DNA of 64,000 nucleotides from an uncultured Mycoplasma sp. (GTDB lineage Bacteria > Bacillota_I > Bacilli_A > Mycoplasmatales > Mycoplasmoidaceae). Every line of letters begins with the position of its first letter. The stretch's first letter is position 1. A program made the position numbers and the translations under genes. Under the pieces are notes generated by a model that saw nothing but the letters and a program-made list of their open reading frames with translations, made no database searches and was not told the DNA's origin. Shown piece by piece: positions 49,711-60,901 of the stretch. The DNA lies in contig CANSNC010000003.1 of assembly GCA_947648205.1 (NCBI GenBank), forward strand, positions 1 through 64,000. Direction: 5' to 3'.

Positions 49711-51444
49711 CTAAACTCTTTTTATGAATAATTCTTTTAAAGATTCTTCATCTACATTAGATGGTGTTTCCATCATTAAATCATATCCTGATGAATTTTT
49801 TGGAAATGCTATAATTTCTCTAATATTACTTGAATTAGATAATATCATTATAAATCTATCAAGTCCTAAAGCTATTCCACCATGTGGAGGCACACCATAA
49901 TTAAACGCATTTAATAAGAAACCAAATTTTTCTTTAATTTGATCATTTGATAAACCAAGATATCTAAATACTCTTGATTGAACTTGATGATCATGAATTC
50001 TAATAGAACCACCACCAATTTCAAAACCATTTAAAACTATATCATATGATTGTGCCTTTGCATTTTTAGGATCTTTATCAAAAGTATCAATTGTGTCTAA
50101 TGTAGGACTTGTGAAAGGATGATGTGCAGAAACATACTTTTTTTCTTCTTCACTATATTCAAATAAAGGTCAGTTTACAACTCAACAGAAAGCAAAATCT
50201 TTTTCATATTTAATATTTATCATTTTTGCAGTTTCAACTCTTATTGCTCCTAAAGCACTCAAAGCAACATCTTTTTTATCTGCAACAAACAATATAGTTC
50301 CTGTTTTAATTTTATTATCATTAAAAATTGATTTAATAATTTCTTCTTCTACTATATTTGCAATTGATCCTGATTTATTTTTATTTCCATCAAAATATAA
50401 TCATGCCAAACCTTTTGCATTATTATCAATTGCAAATTTTTCAAGCTGACTAACTTGATTTTTTGATAATTCAATTTCGTCTACAATAATAGCTCTAATT
50501 GTTTTAGATTCATTTAATGAATTAGAAAAAACTTTAAATTTAGTAGAAATAAAATATTTTGATACATCTAAAATTTTCATTCCATATCTCAAATCTGGTT
50601 TATCACATCCATAATTTTCCATAGCATATGTATAATCTATTCTTTGAAATGGAATAGTTAAATTAACATTCATAACAGTTTTAAAAACATGTACCATCAA
50701 ATTTTCTATTAATTCCATTATATCTTCTTGTTTAAAGAAAGATGTCTCAATATCTAATTGAGTAAATTCAGGTTGTCTATCTGCTCTTAAGTCTTCATCT
50801 CTAAAACATTTAGCAACTTGAAAATATCTTAAAAATCCACTCACCATTAATAACTGTTTGTATATTTGTGGTGATTGAGGCAGAGCATAAAATTTTTTAG
50901 ATCTAGTAGGCACAATATAATCTCTTGCACCTTCTGGTGTTTGTTTTGACAAAATAGGTGTTTCAATTTCAATAAAATCATTATCAATTAAAAATGTTCT
51001 TAATGCATGAATTACCTTAGATCTAAAAATAATATTTTTTTGAATATTTGGTCTTCTTAAATCTAAATATCTATATTTTAATCTTATATCCTCAAGGCCA
51101 TCTGTATTTTCTTGAATTAAAAAAGGAGGAGTAAGTGACTTTGAATGCAAAATAATACTATCTAATTCTATTTCATACAATCCAGTGCTTAACTCTTTAT
51201 TGGGATTACTTCTAAGAACTACTTTACCTTTAATAGAAACAACTGACTCCTTTGTAATAGAAAGAGCTTGCTGAAAAAACTTATTTTTTTCATTAATTAC
51301 AACTTGTACAATTCCTGTTCTATCATAAATATCCATAAAAATAATTGAACCAAGTTTTCTATTTTTTTTAACTCATCCATTCAATACTACTTCTTTGCCT
51401 AAATGCTTTTCAGAAATACCATTGCAATATAAATAATTTTTCAT
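49711..51444 (-). CDS. aspS: Aspartate-tRNA ligase
   Basis: 577 residues, class II. N-terminal anticodon OB domain (V-V-L-N-G-W-V-K-K-N-R-K-L-G). Motif 1/2: F-I-E-I-E-T-P-I-L-S-K-Q-T-P-E-G-A-R-D-Y, Q-S-P-Q-I-Y-K-Q, C-F-R-D-E-D-L-R-A-D-R-Q-P-E-F-T-Q. Motif 3: P-H-G-G-I-A-L-G-L-D-R. A GAD-type insertion lies between. UGA codons interrupt the middle. Starts 12 nt after hisS with AAAGGGG before the ATG. No T-box leader is visible. Confidence 0.97.
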
Positions 51445-51456
51445 GATATATCCCCT

Positions 51457-52716
51457 TTATAAATTATCTTTTAAATAATTAATTAATTCTGTAATTTTTA
51501 TGCTAATTTCTTTTTTTGTGTCCTGATCTTTTATTAAAACTATTCCAGCATCTTTTTCTTTATCTCCAAAAATTAATATTTTTTTTGGGTTTAGTTTTGA
51601 TGCATATTTAAAGTGTTTATCTAATTTATCTAAAGATAAATTACTATCTACACTAAAACCACTTTTTCTTAAAGCATCAGAAAGGTTAAGTGTATTTAAT
51701 TTTGTGTTTCCAAATGAGGCTATATAAATGTCTAATTGTTTTGAAGAAACATTTTGATTTTCAGCAATATATGCTGAAACTAATCTTTCTATTCCTAAAG
51801 CAAATCCCATACAGTCAGTATCTTGTCCACCAAGTTCACCAACTAACTTACTATATCTTCCTCCACCAATTATTGTATTTTCACTTAATTCTTTTGAAGT
51901 GCTAATATATTCAAATACCAAACCAAAATAATAATCTAAACCTCTAACCATAGTTGAATCAAATTCATATTCAATATGAAGTACATCCAATGAGTGTTTA
52001 ATAAAATCAATTTCATTTTTTTCTTCATCTGTTAAATATTTGTCAATTTTTGGTGCATTGATTACAACATTTTTTTTAGAATCAATTTTATCATCAAGAA
52101 TTCTTAATGGATTTTTTGTTACTCTATTTTTTGAATCATCAGATAATTCATCAATATGCTTAGTAAAATAATTTTTTAAATCATCAATTCATTTTTTTCT
52201 AGTATCAAATGTACCAATATAATTAATTTTTAATTTATAATTTTTAATTTTTAATAAGTCTAATACCATTTTACTCATTAATAGTATTTCTATTTGATTA
52301 TAGACATTCTTTATTCCAATATTTTCAATTCCAAATTGATGAAATTGTCTACTTCTTCCATTTTGTGGTCTTTCATATCTAAACATTGGACCAATGTAAT
52401 ACAATTTTAATGGTAAAGGCATTTTAGACAACATTTTGTTTTCAATTACACTTCTTATTACAGAAACTGTTCCTTCTGGTCTTAATACAATTTCTCTATT
52501 TCCCTTATCTTTGAAATCATAAAATTCTTTAGTAACAATATCAGATGTTTCACCTATATTTCTAATAAATAATTCTTTATGTTCAAACATTGGTGTAATA
52601 ATTTCACTATAATTATAAAATTTTGCAATAATCTTTAAAATGTTTACAACATGATTAAAATTATCTAAATCTAATCCAAAAATATCGTTTGTTCCTCTAG
52701 GTTTTGTAATGTTCAT
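51457..52716 (-). CDS. hisS: Histidine-tRNA ligase
   Basis: 419 residues, class II. P-R-G-T-N-D-I near the start, motif 2 V-L-R-P-E-G-T and F-R-Y-E-R-P-Q-N-G-R-S-R-Q-F-H-Q-F-G, histidine-specific G-L-D-Y-Y-F-G-L-V-F-E-Y and G-G-G-R-Y, then the C-terminal anticodon domain. I chose M-N-I-T-K at 52716, which has GGAGAG at good spacing. An in-frame ATG 18 nt upstream would place that Shine-Dalgarno inside the gene. UGA codons encode Trp in the middle. Confidence 0.96.
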
Positions 52717-52793
52717 ATTCTCTCCAACATACAATACATATATTGTATATAAAATTTAAAATTATATTTTAGTAATTAAATTATTAAATAAAA

Positions 52794-52822
52794 TACACTT
52801 TTTAGAAAAACTAAAAAGTGTA
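52794..52822 (-). terminator. Terminator after rpsI
   Basis: TACACTTTTTAG and CTAAAAAGTGTA, perfect 12-bp stem with a 5-nt loop; the T-run after it is interrupted (ATTTTATTT). Confidence 0.7.
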
Positions 52823-52837
52823 TAAATAAATAATAAA

Positions 52838-53230
52838 TTAACGTTTTGTAAATTGAGGACTTCTTCTTGCACCATAAAGACCATATTTTTTTCTTTCTTT
52901 AACTCTAGAATCTCTAGTTAATAATTTTTGAGATTTTAAAGTTTTTTTGAATTCTTCATTTGCAACTATCAAAGCTCGAGCAATAGCTAATCTAATTGCA
53001 CCTGCTTGACCTGTAAATCCGCCACCTTCAACATTTACCATAACATCATAACTGCTTTTAGTTTCAGTTAAAACAAGTGGTTGTTCCATATCTTGAATTA
53101 CTAAAGCATTTGGAAAGTATTCTTCTGGCTTTCTACCATTAATTGATATTTTTCCAGATCCTGGGACTAATTTTACTTTAGCTACTGATGATTTTCTTCT
53201 TCCTAAACCTTTATATTCAACTTTACTCAT
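52838..53230 (-). CDS. rpsI: 30S ribosomal protein S9
   Basis: 130 residues. [30 protein letters not shown] and the C-terminal [16 protein letters not shown], whose tail contacts P-site tRNA. Starts 1 nt after rplM stops, the conserved L13-S9 pair. Confidence 0.98.
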   Translation of the reverse strand: MSKVEYKGLGRRKSSVAKVKLVPGSGKISINGRKPEEYFPNALVIQDMEQPLVLTETKSSYDVMVNVEGGGFTGQAGAIRLAIARALIVANEEFKKTLKSQKLLTRDSRVKERKKYGLYGARRSPQFTKR

Positions 53231-53231
53231 A

Positions 53232-53684
53232 CTATTTACCTAATTTTCCTAATTCATATTCTTGAGGTTTTTGTGCTTCATGTTTGTGAACTGCATTTTT
53301 ATAAATGTGTAATTTTTTGATTAACTGTCTAGATAATCTATTTTTTGGCAACATTCCTTCAACTGCTTCATAGATTAATTCATCAGAATATTTTTCTATC
53401 ATTTCACCAACACTTCTTTTTCTTAATCCACCAATATAACCTGAATGATTGTATCTAAATTCTTTTTGATCTTTATCACTACTAACTCTTATTTTATTTG
53501 AATTAATAATAATTACATTATCCCCACAATCAACATTTGGTGTAAAATCAGGTTTATTTTTACCACGTAACAAATTAGCTACCTCAACAGCCAATCTACC
53601 CAAAATTTTATCAGTTGCATCGATTATGTATCACTTCTTATTTGATAATGCTTGTTCTTTTTTAACAAAAGTAGTTTTTTGCAT
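53232..53684 (-). CDS. rplM: 50S ribosomal protein L13
   Basis: 150 residues after one UGA Trp (N-K-K-W-Y-I-I-D-A) near the N-terminus. [24 protein letters not shown] and [10 protein letters not shown] are L13 motifs. A GGGAGAT-type ribosome binding site precedes the ATG. First gene of rplM-rpsI. Confidence 0.97.
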
Positions 53685-53827
53685 AACATCTCCCAAAACA
53701 CATACCATATTATTATATATAAAAAAATAAAAAATTTATAATATTATTACATATTATAGATAGTTAATAACAAATACTGTGTACTAATAATATTCTATAT
53801 TATATCTTTTAATATTCATAAAAATAA

Positions 53828-53860
53828 AAAGATTATTCTAAATTAACAAGAATAATCTTT
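53828..53860 (-). terminator. Terminator at the end of the opp operon
   Basis: AAAGATTATTCT and AGAATAATCTTT, perfect 12-bp stem with a 9-nt loop, 12 nt after the last gene of the cluster. Confidence 0.85.
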
Positions 53861-53871
53861 ATAAAATTTTA

Positions 53872-54366
53872 TTATTTTACAAATATTGCAACAAATATAA
53901 AAGCAACTAACAAAAGACCATAAAATGTAAAAGAAAGTCAAAAGGCAATTTTACTTCTTTTAATTTTTTCATCTAAAAATTCAGAAAATTCTTCTTCATT
54001 TTCTACATGATTGTAAGCAAAATCTTCTTTATTTTGCGATCCAAAAAAAACAATATTATCAAGTTTTAGTTTTCTATAATATTTCAAAATAGTCCATCTA
54101 ATTTTTAAATTAAATTTTTGTCTAGATATTAATCAAAAGACATTTAAACAAAAACAAACACCTGATGCTATTGAAAGTGAATTGTATCAAACTAATTTAG
54201 TAACATATATTCCAATTAAACTTATCACTACATATACAATAGATATTATTGATAATGCAACTCAACCAGAAGTGTATTTATACTGTTTAAATTTGTTCTC
54301 TGCTTTCTTTACATTTTTATTATTTTTATTTTCATTGTTAGTATACTGTTTGAGACCTGTCTTCAT
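53872..54366 (-). CDS. Membrane protein at the 3' end of the opp operon
   Basis: 164 residues. A basic Asn/Lys-rich N-terminus is followed by two spans (about residues 37-60 and 66-85), a charged middle with an acidic patch (V-E-N-E-E-E-F-S-E-F), and a third hydrophobic span at the C-terminus. No family recognised. Starts 9 nt after oppF, so it is probably co-transcribed with the transporter. Four UGA Trp codons. Confidence 0.68.
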
Positions 54367-54375
54367 AAATAAAAA

Positions 54376-56847
54376 CTACTTTTTTAATCACTCTTTAATT
54401 TGGTCAGGAGTTGCAAGAACTTGATGATTTTGTTTCCCATTTACTAATTCAAACTTAGGTTGATTAAGTGGTCCATAACTTTTATCATATGTCATTTCTT
54501 CATCAAAAGAAGCTAAATCTACATGTATTTTAGATAATTCTGGTGCTGCATTAAATAATGTTTTAGTATAAGGATGAATAGGATTTTTAAAAATGCTTGA
54601 AGCATCACCTTTTTCAACAATTTTACCATTATGCATAATAATTACTTTATTACATGCATAAGACACCATTGATAAATCATGTGCTATAAATAAGAAAGTG
54701 ACACCATGATCTTTAGCTAATTTTTTCATAATATTAATAACTTGTGATTGAATAGAAACATCAAGAGCTGAAATTGGTTCATCAGCAATTATAAGCTTTG
54801 GTTTAGTTATTAATGCTCTAGCAATAACAATTCTTTGTCTTTGACCACCAGAAAATTCATGAGGATATCTATAAGCATGCTCATGTTTTAAACCAACACT
54901 TGTTAATGCATTATAAACTTTATTAACAGTTATTATTTTCAAAATTCAGAAATATCAAATTCATGAAAATATAGAGCGAGAATCATGTAATAAAGTAACA
55001 ATTCTAAAACTACTAAAAGCATTTCTATATTGATAATTAATTATTTTTTGAGTTTTTCATTTTGGATTAAGTGATTTTCTAATTACTCTTATGTAATTTC
55101 ATTTTTTTATTTTTTCAAAAAATGATTTAGTATTTAACATTTCTTTTTCAGAAAACTTATCTAAGAATTCCACAATAGCAGCTTTAAATGCCTTTTTTGC
55201 TTCTTTAGAATTTTTTATAATTTCTTTAATTTCTTTTGCTCTATTTTGATAATTAACTTTATTATCTGATTCTGTTTTCTTTCAATCTAAAATAATTTTA
55301 TTTCTTTTTTCTGCAACACTTTTATAGTTCTCTTTTGCATTAAAATAATCTTTTTTTCATTTTTCTAAACTAGTACTTTTATTTGATCTAATTTTTATTT
55401 TTTCATCATTAATTTTAATATTAAAATCTTCTAATTTACTTTTGTGTGTTGCAAGTTCTACTAAAAAAGTATCTAATGTTTTGTTTGATAATTTACTATA
55501 TTCAGATTTTAATAACATGTATATTTCTGATGAATCAATAATAAATTTTTGCTTTGATTCAACTTTTACTTTGTCTACAAAATCATTAATATTATCAAGT
55601 GATTTGATTAATTCAATTTTTTTGTTCATATTTGATTTATCAAATTCATTTTTCTTATTTAATAAATCTGTCAAAATAGAATTGTATTTATTTACTCTAT
55701 ATTCTTCAACATCTGCTACTAAAGAATCAATCTCTTTAGCGTTTAAATATTTAAATTCATTTGTTAATGAATTTAAAATATTCTTTGATTCACGATATGA
55801 ATATTCTTGAAGTAAATAATACAAATATAGAAAATTATCTTTAGATAATAATTTTTCTTGCTTAAAAGATTTTATATTAGAAATAATTTTTGCTCTTAAA
55901 ACTTTAAAATAATTTTTATTATCAACTAAATATTTTGAATAAAAATCATTTTCAAATTCATTTATAAAATTAGATAATTTATTTTTATCATTATTCAATT
56001 GAATGTAGTAGGCTGATTTATTCTTTAAGTTTTTCACTTGCTTTAATTGTGTTGAAGCCTTATACAATTCAATATCAATTTGATCTAACTTACCTTCATT
56101 ATATTTATTAATATTTGAATCTATTAAATCCATTTGTTTTTTTGTAAAAACATATGTTTTTTCCATATTCAATTGTAGGTCATCTAATAAATCACTCAAA
56201 ATAGAATCTACTACTTCAGAAGCACTGAATAAATTTTCAACTTCATCCAAATTATAATTAATTAAATTATTTGTTCATTTTTTATAAATATTAATTAATG
56301 ATTCAAAATAGTCCTTTTTAAAACTTAATAAATTTTCCTTATTAGCTTTTTGAAAAGTATATTTAAAATATTTTTTAATAATATTAATTTTTTTAATGAA
56401 TTCTATAGACTCTTTTTGAACAATCCCATTTATAACAAGTGGTTCAGACACAGTTTTTAAAACATTTTTGATTGGATCCATTGATGACATTGGATCTTGA
56501 AAAATCATTTGAATGTTTTTATGCATTCATCTTTTCTTACTAATAGAAAGTCTTTGTTGAGAAATTAATTCATTATCAAATTCAATAACACCACCAGAAG
56601 CTTGATGTAACTTAATTATTACTTTACCTGTAGTTGTTTTACCACTACCAGATTCACCAATAATCCCAAAAAAATCTCCTTTATTTACATCAAAAGAAAT
56701 ATTATCAAGAACTTTTTTATAAGCACCTCTGACTCTAAAAATCATGTTCAGATCTTTAACACTTAATAGAGGCTTTTCTTTAGTATTTTGAAAAGGTTTA
56801 GAAACTGCTTTTATTTGCTTTTCAGCAATCAAAGAATTTTTATTCAT
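54376..56847 (-). CDS. oppF: Oligopeptide ABC transporter ATPase OppF, with large insertion
   Basis: 823 residues against about 310-330 for a normal OppF. Walker A G-E-S-G-S-G-K-T-T is near residue 67, and the Q-loop M-I-F-Q-D-P-M-S-S-M-D-P near 113. About 500 extra residues of charged, helical, Lys/Asn/Leu-rich sequence follow, probably coiled coil. The signature F-S-G-G-Q-R-Q-R-I is near residue 662, then Walker B L-I-I-A-D-E-P and the H-loop. All parts lie in one frame with UGA as Trp, so it is one gene. I recall OppF of M. genitalium being similarly long. It powers peptide import with OppD. Confidence 0.88.
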
Positions 56848-56856
56848 TTTATTTCA

Positions 56857-58173
56857 CTATCCTTTCTTAATACTATTTTCCTTTTTATTTTTTTCTTTAA
56901 TTTCTAAAGATTTTTTAGCAAGAGATAATTTTTTCATAACTTCATCTGGAATGTTTTTCATTGGAGAATTTTTATGAAGCAATCATGTTGCTGCTTTGTG
57001 TGTCAATGAATTTCCTACATTAAACATTGGTGGTTGTTTTTCAAAATCAATTTCTAATGCATATTTATTTCTAGGGGCAAATGCATCACCAATTGGTGGA
57101 ATAATTAAATTTGGAGGTGTACCAGGAATAGATGCTAATTCTTGATCGCTATTACTATCTGGTATAGAACAAATTAAAGCTCATGTATATGGATGTCTTG
57201 GATTTGTAAAAATTTCTTTTATTAGTCCTTGCTCAACAATTTTACCAGCATACATTACATAAATGAAGTCACAAAAGTTAGCTACTAAACCTATATTATG
57301 TGAAATTAAAATAACTGTAATATTAAGCTCATCTCTTAATTTTTTAATTAAATCCAAAACTTTTGCTTGAATAGTAACATCAAGAGCAGTAGTAGGTTCA
57401 TCTGCAATTATCAAATCAGGTTCACTTACTATTGCCATTGCTATAACAATTCTTTGTCTCATTCCTCCTGAAAATTCATGAGGATAATCTTTTACACGTT
57501 CAGATATATTTTTTATACCAATAAAGTCCAACACTCTGAAAAGTTCAGCATTAACATTATGTTTTTTAATAGACTCTCTATATTGATGAATTAAAGTTTG
57601 TTTTTCTTTATTGTATTCTTGTTTTAAAACACTTTTTTTATCATTTGTTACAGTTTTTAATTCACTGTGTAATTTTTGTTTTAAGTCTAAAAGTTTTTGT
57701 TGTAATTTTCTTTTTTTAGTAATAAGTATTGACTCTATAACTTGTTCACCAATTCTTTTTGTTGGGTTTAAAGAAAGTAAAGGGTCTTGAGGAATATAAG
57801 CAATCTTACTACCTCTTACATGTTTTCATAATCTTTCATACTTAACTTGAGATAAGTTAAAATCCTTAAATTGTAATGCATCTGCAGTAGTAATACATTT
57901 TCCATTAAAACCAATTAATGATTTTACAGTCACTGATTTACCACTACCAGATTCACCTACTATACCAATAATTTCACCACGCTTAACTTTTATAGATACA
58001 TCTCTAACTGCATGTATAATACCTGCTTTATTTTTAAATGATACATTTACATTTTCCATATCAACAATAAATTCTGGATGTTCTTCAACCTTATAATTGT
58101 TAATATTATAAAAATACTTGTCACATAAAAAATTTAAAAATTTATTATTTTTTTTATCAGTTCTATTCATCAT
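56857..58173 (-). CDS. oppD: Oligopeptide ABC transporter ATPase OppD
   Basis: 438 residues, about 100 longer than usual. Walker A G-E-S-G-S-G-K-S-V-T, Q-loop I-P-Q-D-P-L-L-S-L-N-P. A Lys/Gln-rich helical insertion (about residues 135-205) is a short counterpart of the OppF insertion. Signature F-S-G-G-M-R-Q-R-I-V-I-A, Walker B L-I-I-A-D-E-P-T-T-A-L-D. The C-terminus has the peptide-transporter extension, ending in a lysine-rich tail. Two ATG codons open the gene after AGGT. Confidence 0.92.
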
Positions 58174-58178
58174 AAAAC

Positions 58179-59327
58179 CTACTTTCTTGCATCTACTCTT
58201 GGATCAACTGCATCATTAAGTGCATTTGCTACAATTTGAGCAGATAAAGTTAAACCTACTAAAATAAGTGCAGGTAAAAGTAAAGGTGCAATATACTCTG
58301 TGATACTATTACCATCATTAATTGCAGTTCCTAATCCTAATTCTGTTGAGTCCTTTAAACCAAGATAAACAAGTGTTGATTCAAAGAAAATAACTGATGG
58401 AATAATATGAACAAATCTTACTAATAATCTTCCTGATATATTAGGTAACATATGAACAAATATAATTCTTGCTTGTGAACCACCTAGTGTTCTAACAGCT
58501 TGAACATATTCAGCATCTTTTGATTTCATTATATACATTCTAGTAAGTGATGCAGGCCCCATTCACATAATTGATATTAAAGCAGTAAATAATGCTTGTA
58601 AATTAAGTGAAGAACCATCTGTTGAAAATATTATACCTAGCAATAACAGTCATAATATAGTTGGTATTCCAGAAAGTATTTCAATAATTCTCATCAAAAT
58701 AGTATCAGGTCATCTACCAGCAAATGCACCAGATATTGAACCATATACTGCTCCAATTATAATTGAAACTAAAGCAACACCAACTGCTACCAATAATGAA
58801 TTTCCAGCAGCTACTCATGTTTTTGTTCATATATCAATCCCTCTAGCATCTGTACCAAATAAAGGATATACATTCTTTAAATCATCTAAGACATAAGGGT
58901 TAACAATCAATCTATGTTGTGGACCAAATGTTCCAAGATCCTCAATAATAAATCCAGGTATATTTTTAATATTTTCATACTCAGTATTATTTAATAATTT
59001 TTCATAGTATCCATTTATAACTCCACCTGGTCATCTTGGTCTTAAATTAAAAGCTCAGTTGCTTGCAGAAACAGCAGTATCAACTTTATATTTTGATGTT
59101 AATGGAACAATTATTATAAATAAAACAATAATAATAAACAAAGCAAGGAAAATCATAGCTCAAGGATTTTTAATAAATCTTTTTACTACATCTTTTAAAT
59201 AAGTAGATGGTTTACCAACTATTTGATCTAGTCTTGTATCGCCAAAAGATTTAGCAAATTTAAACTTTGAAGCATCTATATGTTCTAATCCATGATTTAC
59301 ATCAATAGAATTTTTTGAAGATGTCAT
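58179..59327 (-). CDS. oppC: Oligopeptide ABC transporter permease OppC
   Basis: 382 residues. The first span is at about residues 47-70. A periplasm-facing-type loop of about 100 residues contains F-G-T-D-A-R-G-I-D-I-W. Several spans follow, with the EAA loop (E-Y-V-Q-A-V-R-T-L-G-G-S-Q-A-R-I-I-F-V-H-M-L-P-N) that contacts the ATPases. It ends in D-P-R-V-D-A-R-K, usual for OppC. Many UGA Trp codons. It starts after the oppB stop with an overlap-free 7-nt gap. Confidence 0.93.
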
Positions 59328-59334
59328 ACTATAA

Positions 59335-60585
59335 TTACTCCTTTCCTTTACTATCTAAATTTATGTTAGAAGATTTAATATATTGAACTTTATATTTAGA
59401 ACCCATATAAATAAAATATTTATTATTTTTATCTAAAGATAGTGATTGAACTATTTGATCATTTAGGGTTATTGTTTTTTTTCTATAATTTATTAAATCT
59501 TTAGAAATTATTTCTTTATGTAATTGTGAATTGTATTCAACTTCAAATACATTATTTTTGATTCACTTATTTAAATTACTAATTTCATTTTTTCTACAAA
59601 AGTAATTATTCATAATTGCAAATACACTTACTGAGTTTGCACTTGCTAATTTAATACGTGGATCAATAAATGTATATGATATATCAGCTAATATTTCTAA
59701 AAGGAAATAAATACCTGATATCACCAAAGCATTATACATTAATAAATATATTTCTTTCTTTTGAACAGCTTCTACAAGTTTTTGTGCAATTCCAGGAACA
59801 CTAAAGAAGTTTTCAATAATAATTGAACCACCAATAACAATTAAAAATGTTGGTGTACAAATTGAAACTATTGGAACTAAACAATTTCTAAGACCATGTT
59901 TAAAAATCACAGTATTATATGAAACTCCTTTTGCAAGTGCAGTCTTTATATAATCCTGACTTAAAACTTCAACCATTTCATTTCTTGTATAGTACACCAA
60001 TGGTGGTGCAATAGAAATTGCTAAAGAACTTATTGGTAGAACTGAGGTTTGCAATACAGTTGCAACATCAAAACTAGCTGAATCAATAGCTGGGAATGAT
60101 ATCTTTCAACCAGATTCAGAAGCCCATCTTGAGAAGAATGATGCTAAAACAAATGATGGTATTGATATAAACAATACAGAAATAATATTTATGAATGTAT
60201 CTTGTCATTTACCTCTATATATTGCTGCAGTTATTCCTAATATAACTCCAACAATAACACCAATAACAAATGATATACCAGCAATGATAATGGTATAAGG
60301 CATAACCTTTGCATATGCTTCTGGTATTGTTGTACTTGGCATACTAAAATATTGTCCAAATTTACCTTCTCCAAGCCATTGTTTTCAAAATCTACCATAT
60401 TGAACAAAAACATTATCTAACAACCCATAACCTGCAAGTCTTCTATAAAAGTCTTCCATAGATTCTTGGTTGCCTTTAACTATTGGTCATGTTGGTAACA
60501 ATTGTGCTAAAAAGAAAATAAGTGTAATCAATATAAAAAGTGCTAAGATAGAAAACCCTATTCTTTTTAAAACATAGTTAAACAT
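59335..60585 (-). CDS. oppB: Oligopeptide ABC transporter permease OppB, extended C-terminus
   Basis: 416 residues. Permease features: R-I-G-F-S-I-L-A-L-F at the N-terminus, Y-Y-T-R-N-E-M-V-E-V, the EAA loop Y-I-K-T-A-L-A-K-G-V-S-Y, and F-S-V-P-G-I-A-Q. The conserved ending Y-T-F-I-D-P-R-I is near residue 312, where OppB proteins usually finish. About 100 more residues follow here, soluble and Lys/Asn/Ser-rich, reached through a UGA Trp. The start at 60585 lies only about 35 nt from the terminator hairpin at 60625-60650. Confidence 0.92.
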
Positions 60586-60624
60586 ATAAAACCTTTCTTT
60601 ATAAATATAATTTTAGGAAATAAA

Positions 60625-60650
60625 AAAGAGGAGTATGCAAACTCCTCTTT
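60625..60650 (-). terminator. Terminator-like hairpin just upstream of oppB
   Basis: AAAGAGGAGT and ACTCCTCTTT, perfect 10-bp GC-richer stem with a 6-nt loop and a following TTTTTTAT on the minus strand. It lies 40 nt before the oppB ATG, so it would act as an attenuator rather than end an operon. Confidence 0.8.
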
Positions 60651-60702
60651 AAATCAAATCAATAGTTTAATGATATTAATAATTATAATATGAAGTCTGC
60701 TA

Positions 60703-60783
60703 CTAAAAATTATATATGTTTACATTATTAAACATATAAGATTTATTGATAATCATGTTTTTAGTACATCAGCATTGAATCAT
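60703..60783 (-). CDS. Possible leader peptide ORF upstream of oppB
   Basis: A 26-codon ORF whose ATG follows AGGGG with 7-nt spacing; a -10-like TATAAT lies immediately before. It begins M-I-Q-C-W-C (W is UGA) and ends in an Asn/Tyr-rich tail at TAG. A perfect 10-bp inverted repeat (60713-60738) lies within its 3' half, followed by TTTTT. Translation would cross this hairpin. It is too short to judge by composition, so it could be chance. Confidence 0.4.
60713..60738 (-). promoter_or_regulatory. Perfect inverted repeat inside the oppB leader ORF
   Basis: TATATGTTTA and TAAACATATA, 10 bp with a 6-nt loop; minus-strand ATAATTTTTAG follows, resembling a weak terminator. Confidence 0.5.
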
Positions 60784-60848
60784 AATTTATCCCCTAGGAA
60801 TATTATAAAATATTTTTGCTATATATAAAAATTTTTAAATTTTCTTTA

Positions 60849-60893
60849 TAAAAAAATACCAATTTTTTTATAAAAATTAATTGATATTTTTTT
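60849..60893 (-). terminator. Terminator after oppA
   Basis: Arms ATATCAATTAATTTTTATA and TATAAAAAAATTGGTAT pair with mismatches, 9 nt after the oppA stop. All-AT apart from a few bases, so its strength is uncertain. Confidence 0.55.
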
Positions 60894-60901
60894 ATTTATT
60901 A

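Larger units (their letters stand above)
60586..60901 (-). other. oppA-oppB intergenic region with hairpins and a small ORF
   Basis: This 316-bp gap holds, in transcript order: the hairpin ending oppA, a -10-like TATAAT (60802-60807), a 26-codon ORF with an AGGGG ribosome binding site, a perfect hairpin within that ORF (60713-60738), another -10-like TATAAT (60684-60689), and the terminator-like hairpin before oppB. I see no RNA gene in it. Confidence 0.6.

Noticed and set aside
52717-52734. Upstream in-frame ATG for hisS
   Set aside because: GGAGAG lies between it and the ATG at 52716, which then has ideal spacing.
51445-52830. T-box leader before hisS-aspS
   Set aside because: Less than 100 nt separate the rpsI terminator from hisS and no T-box core sequence is visible.
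54376-56847. Two separate genes, or a mobile insertion, within oppF
   Set aside because: The frame is continuous through the insertion, no terminal repeats or transposase motifs are seen, and long OppF proteins are known in mycoplasmas.
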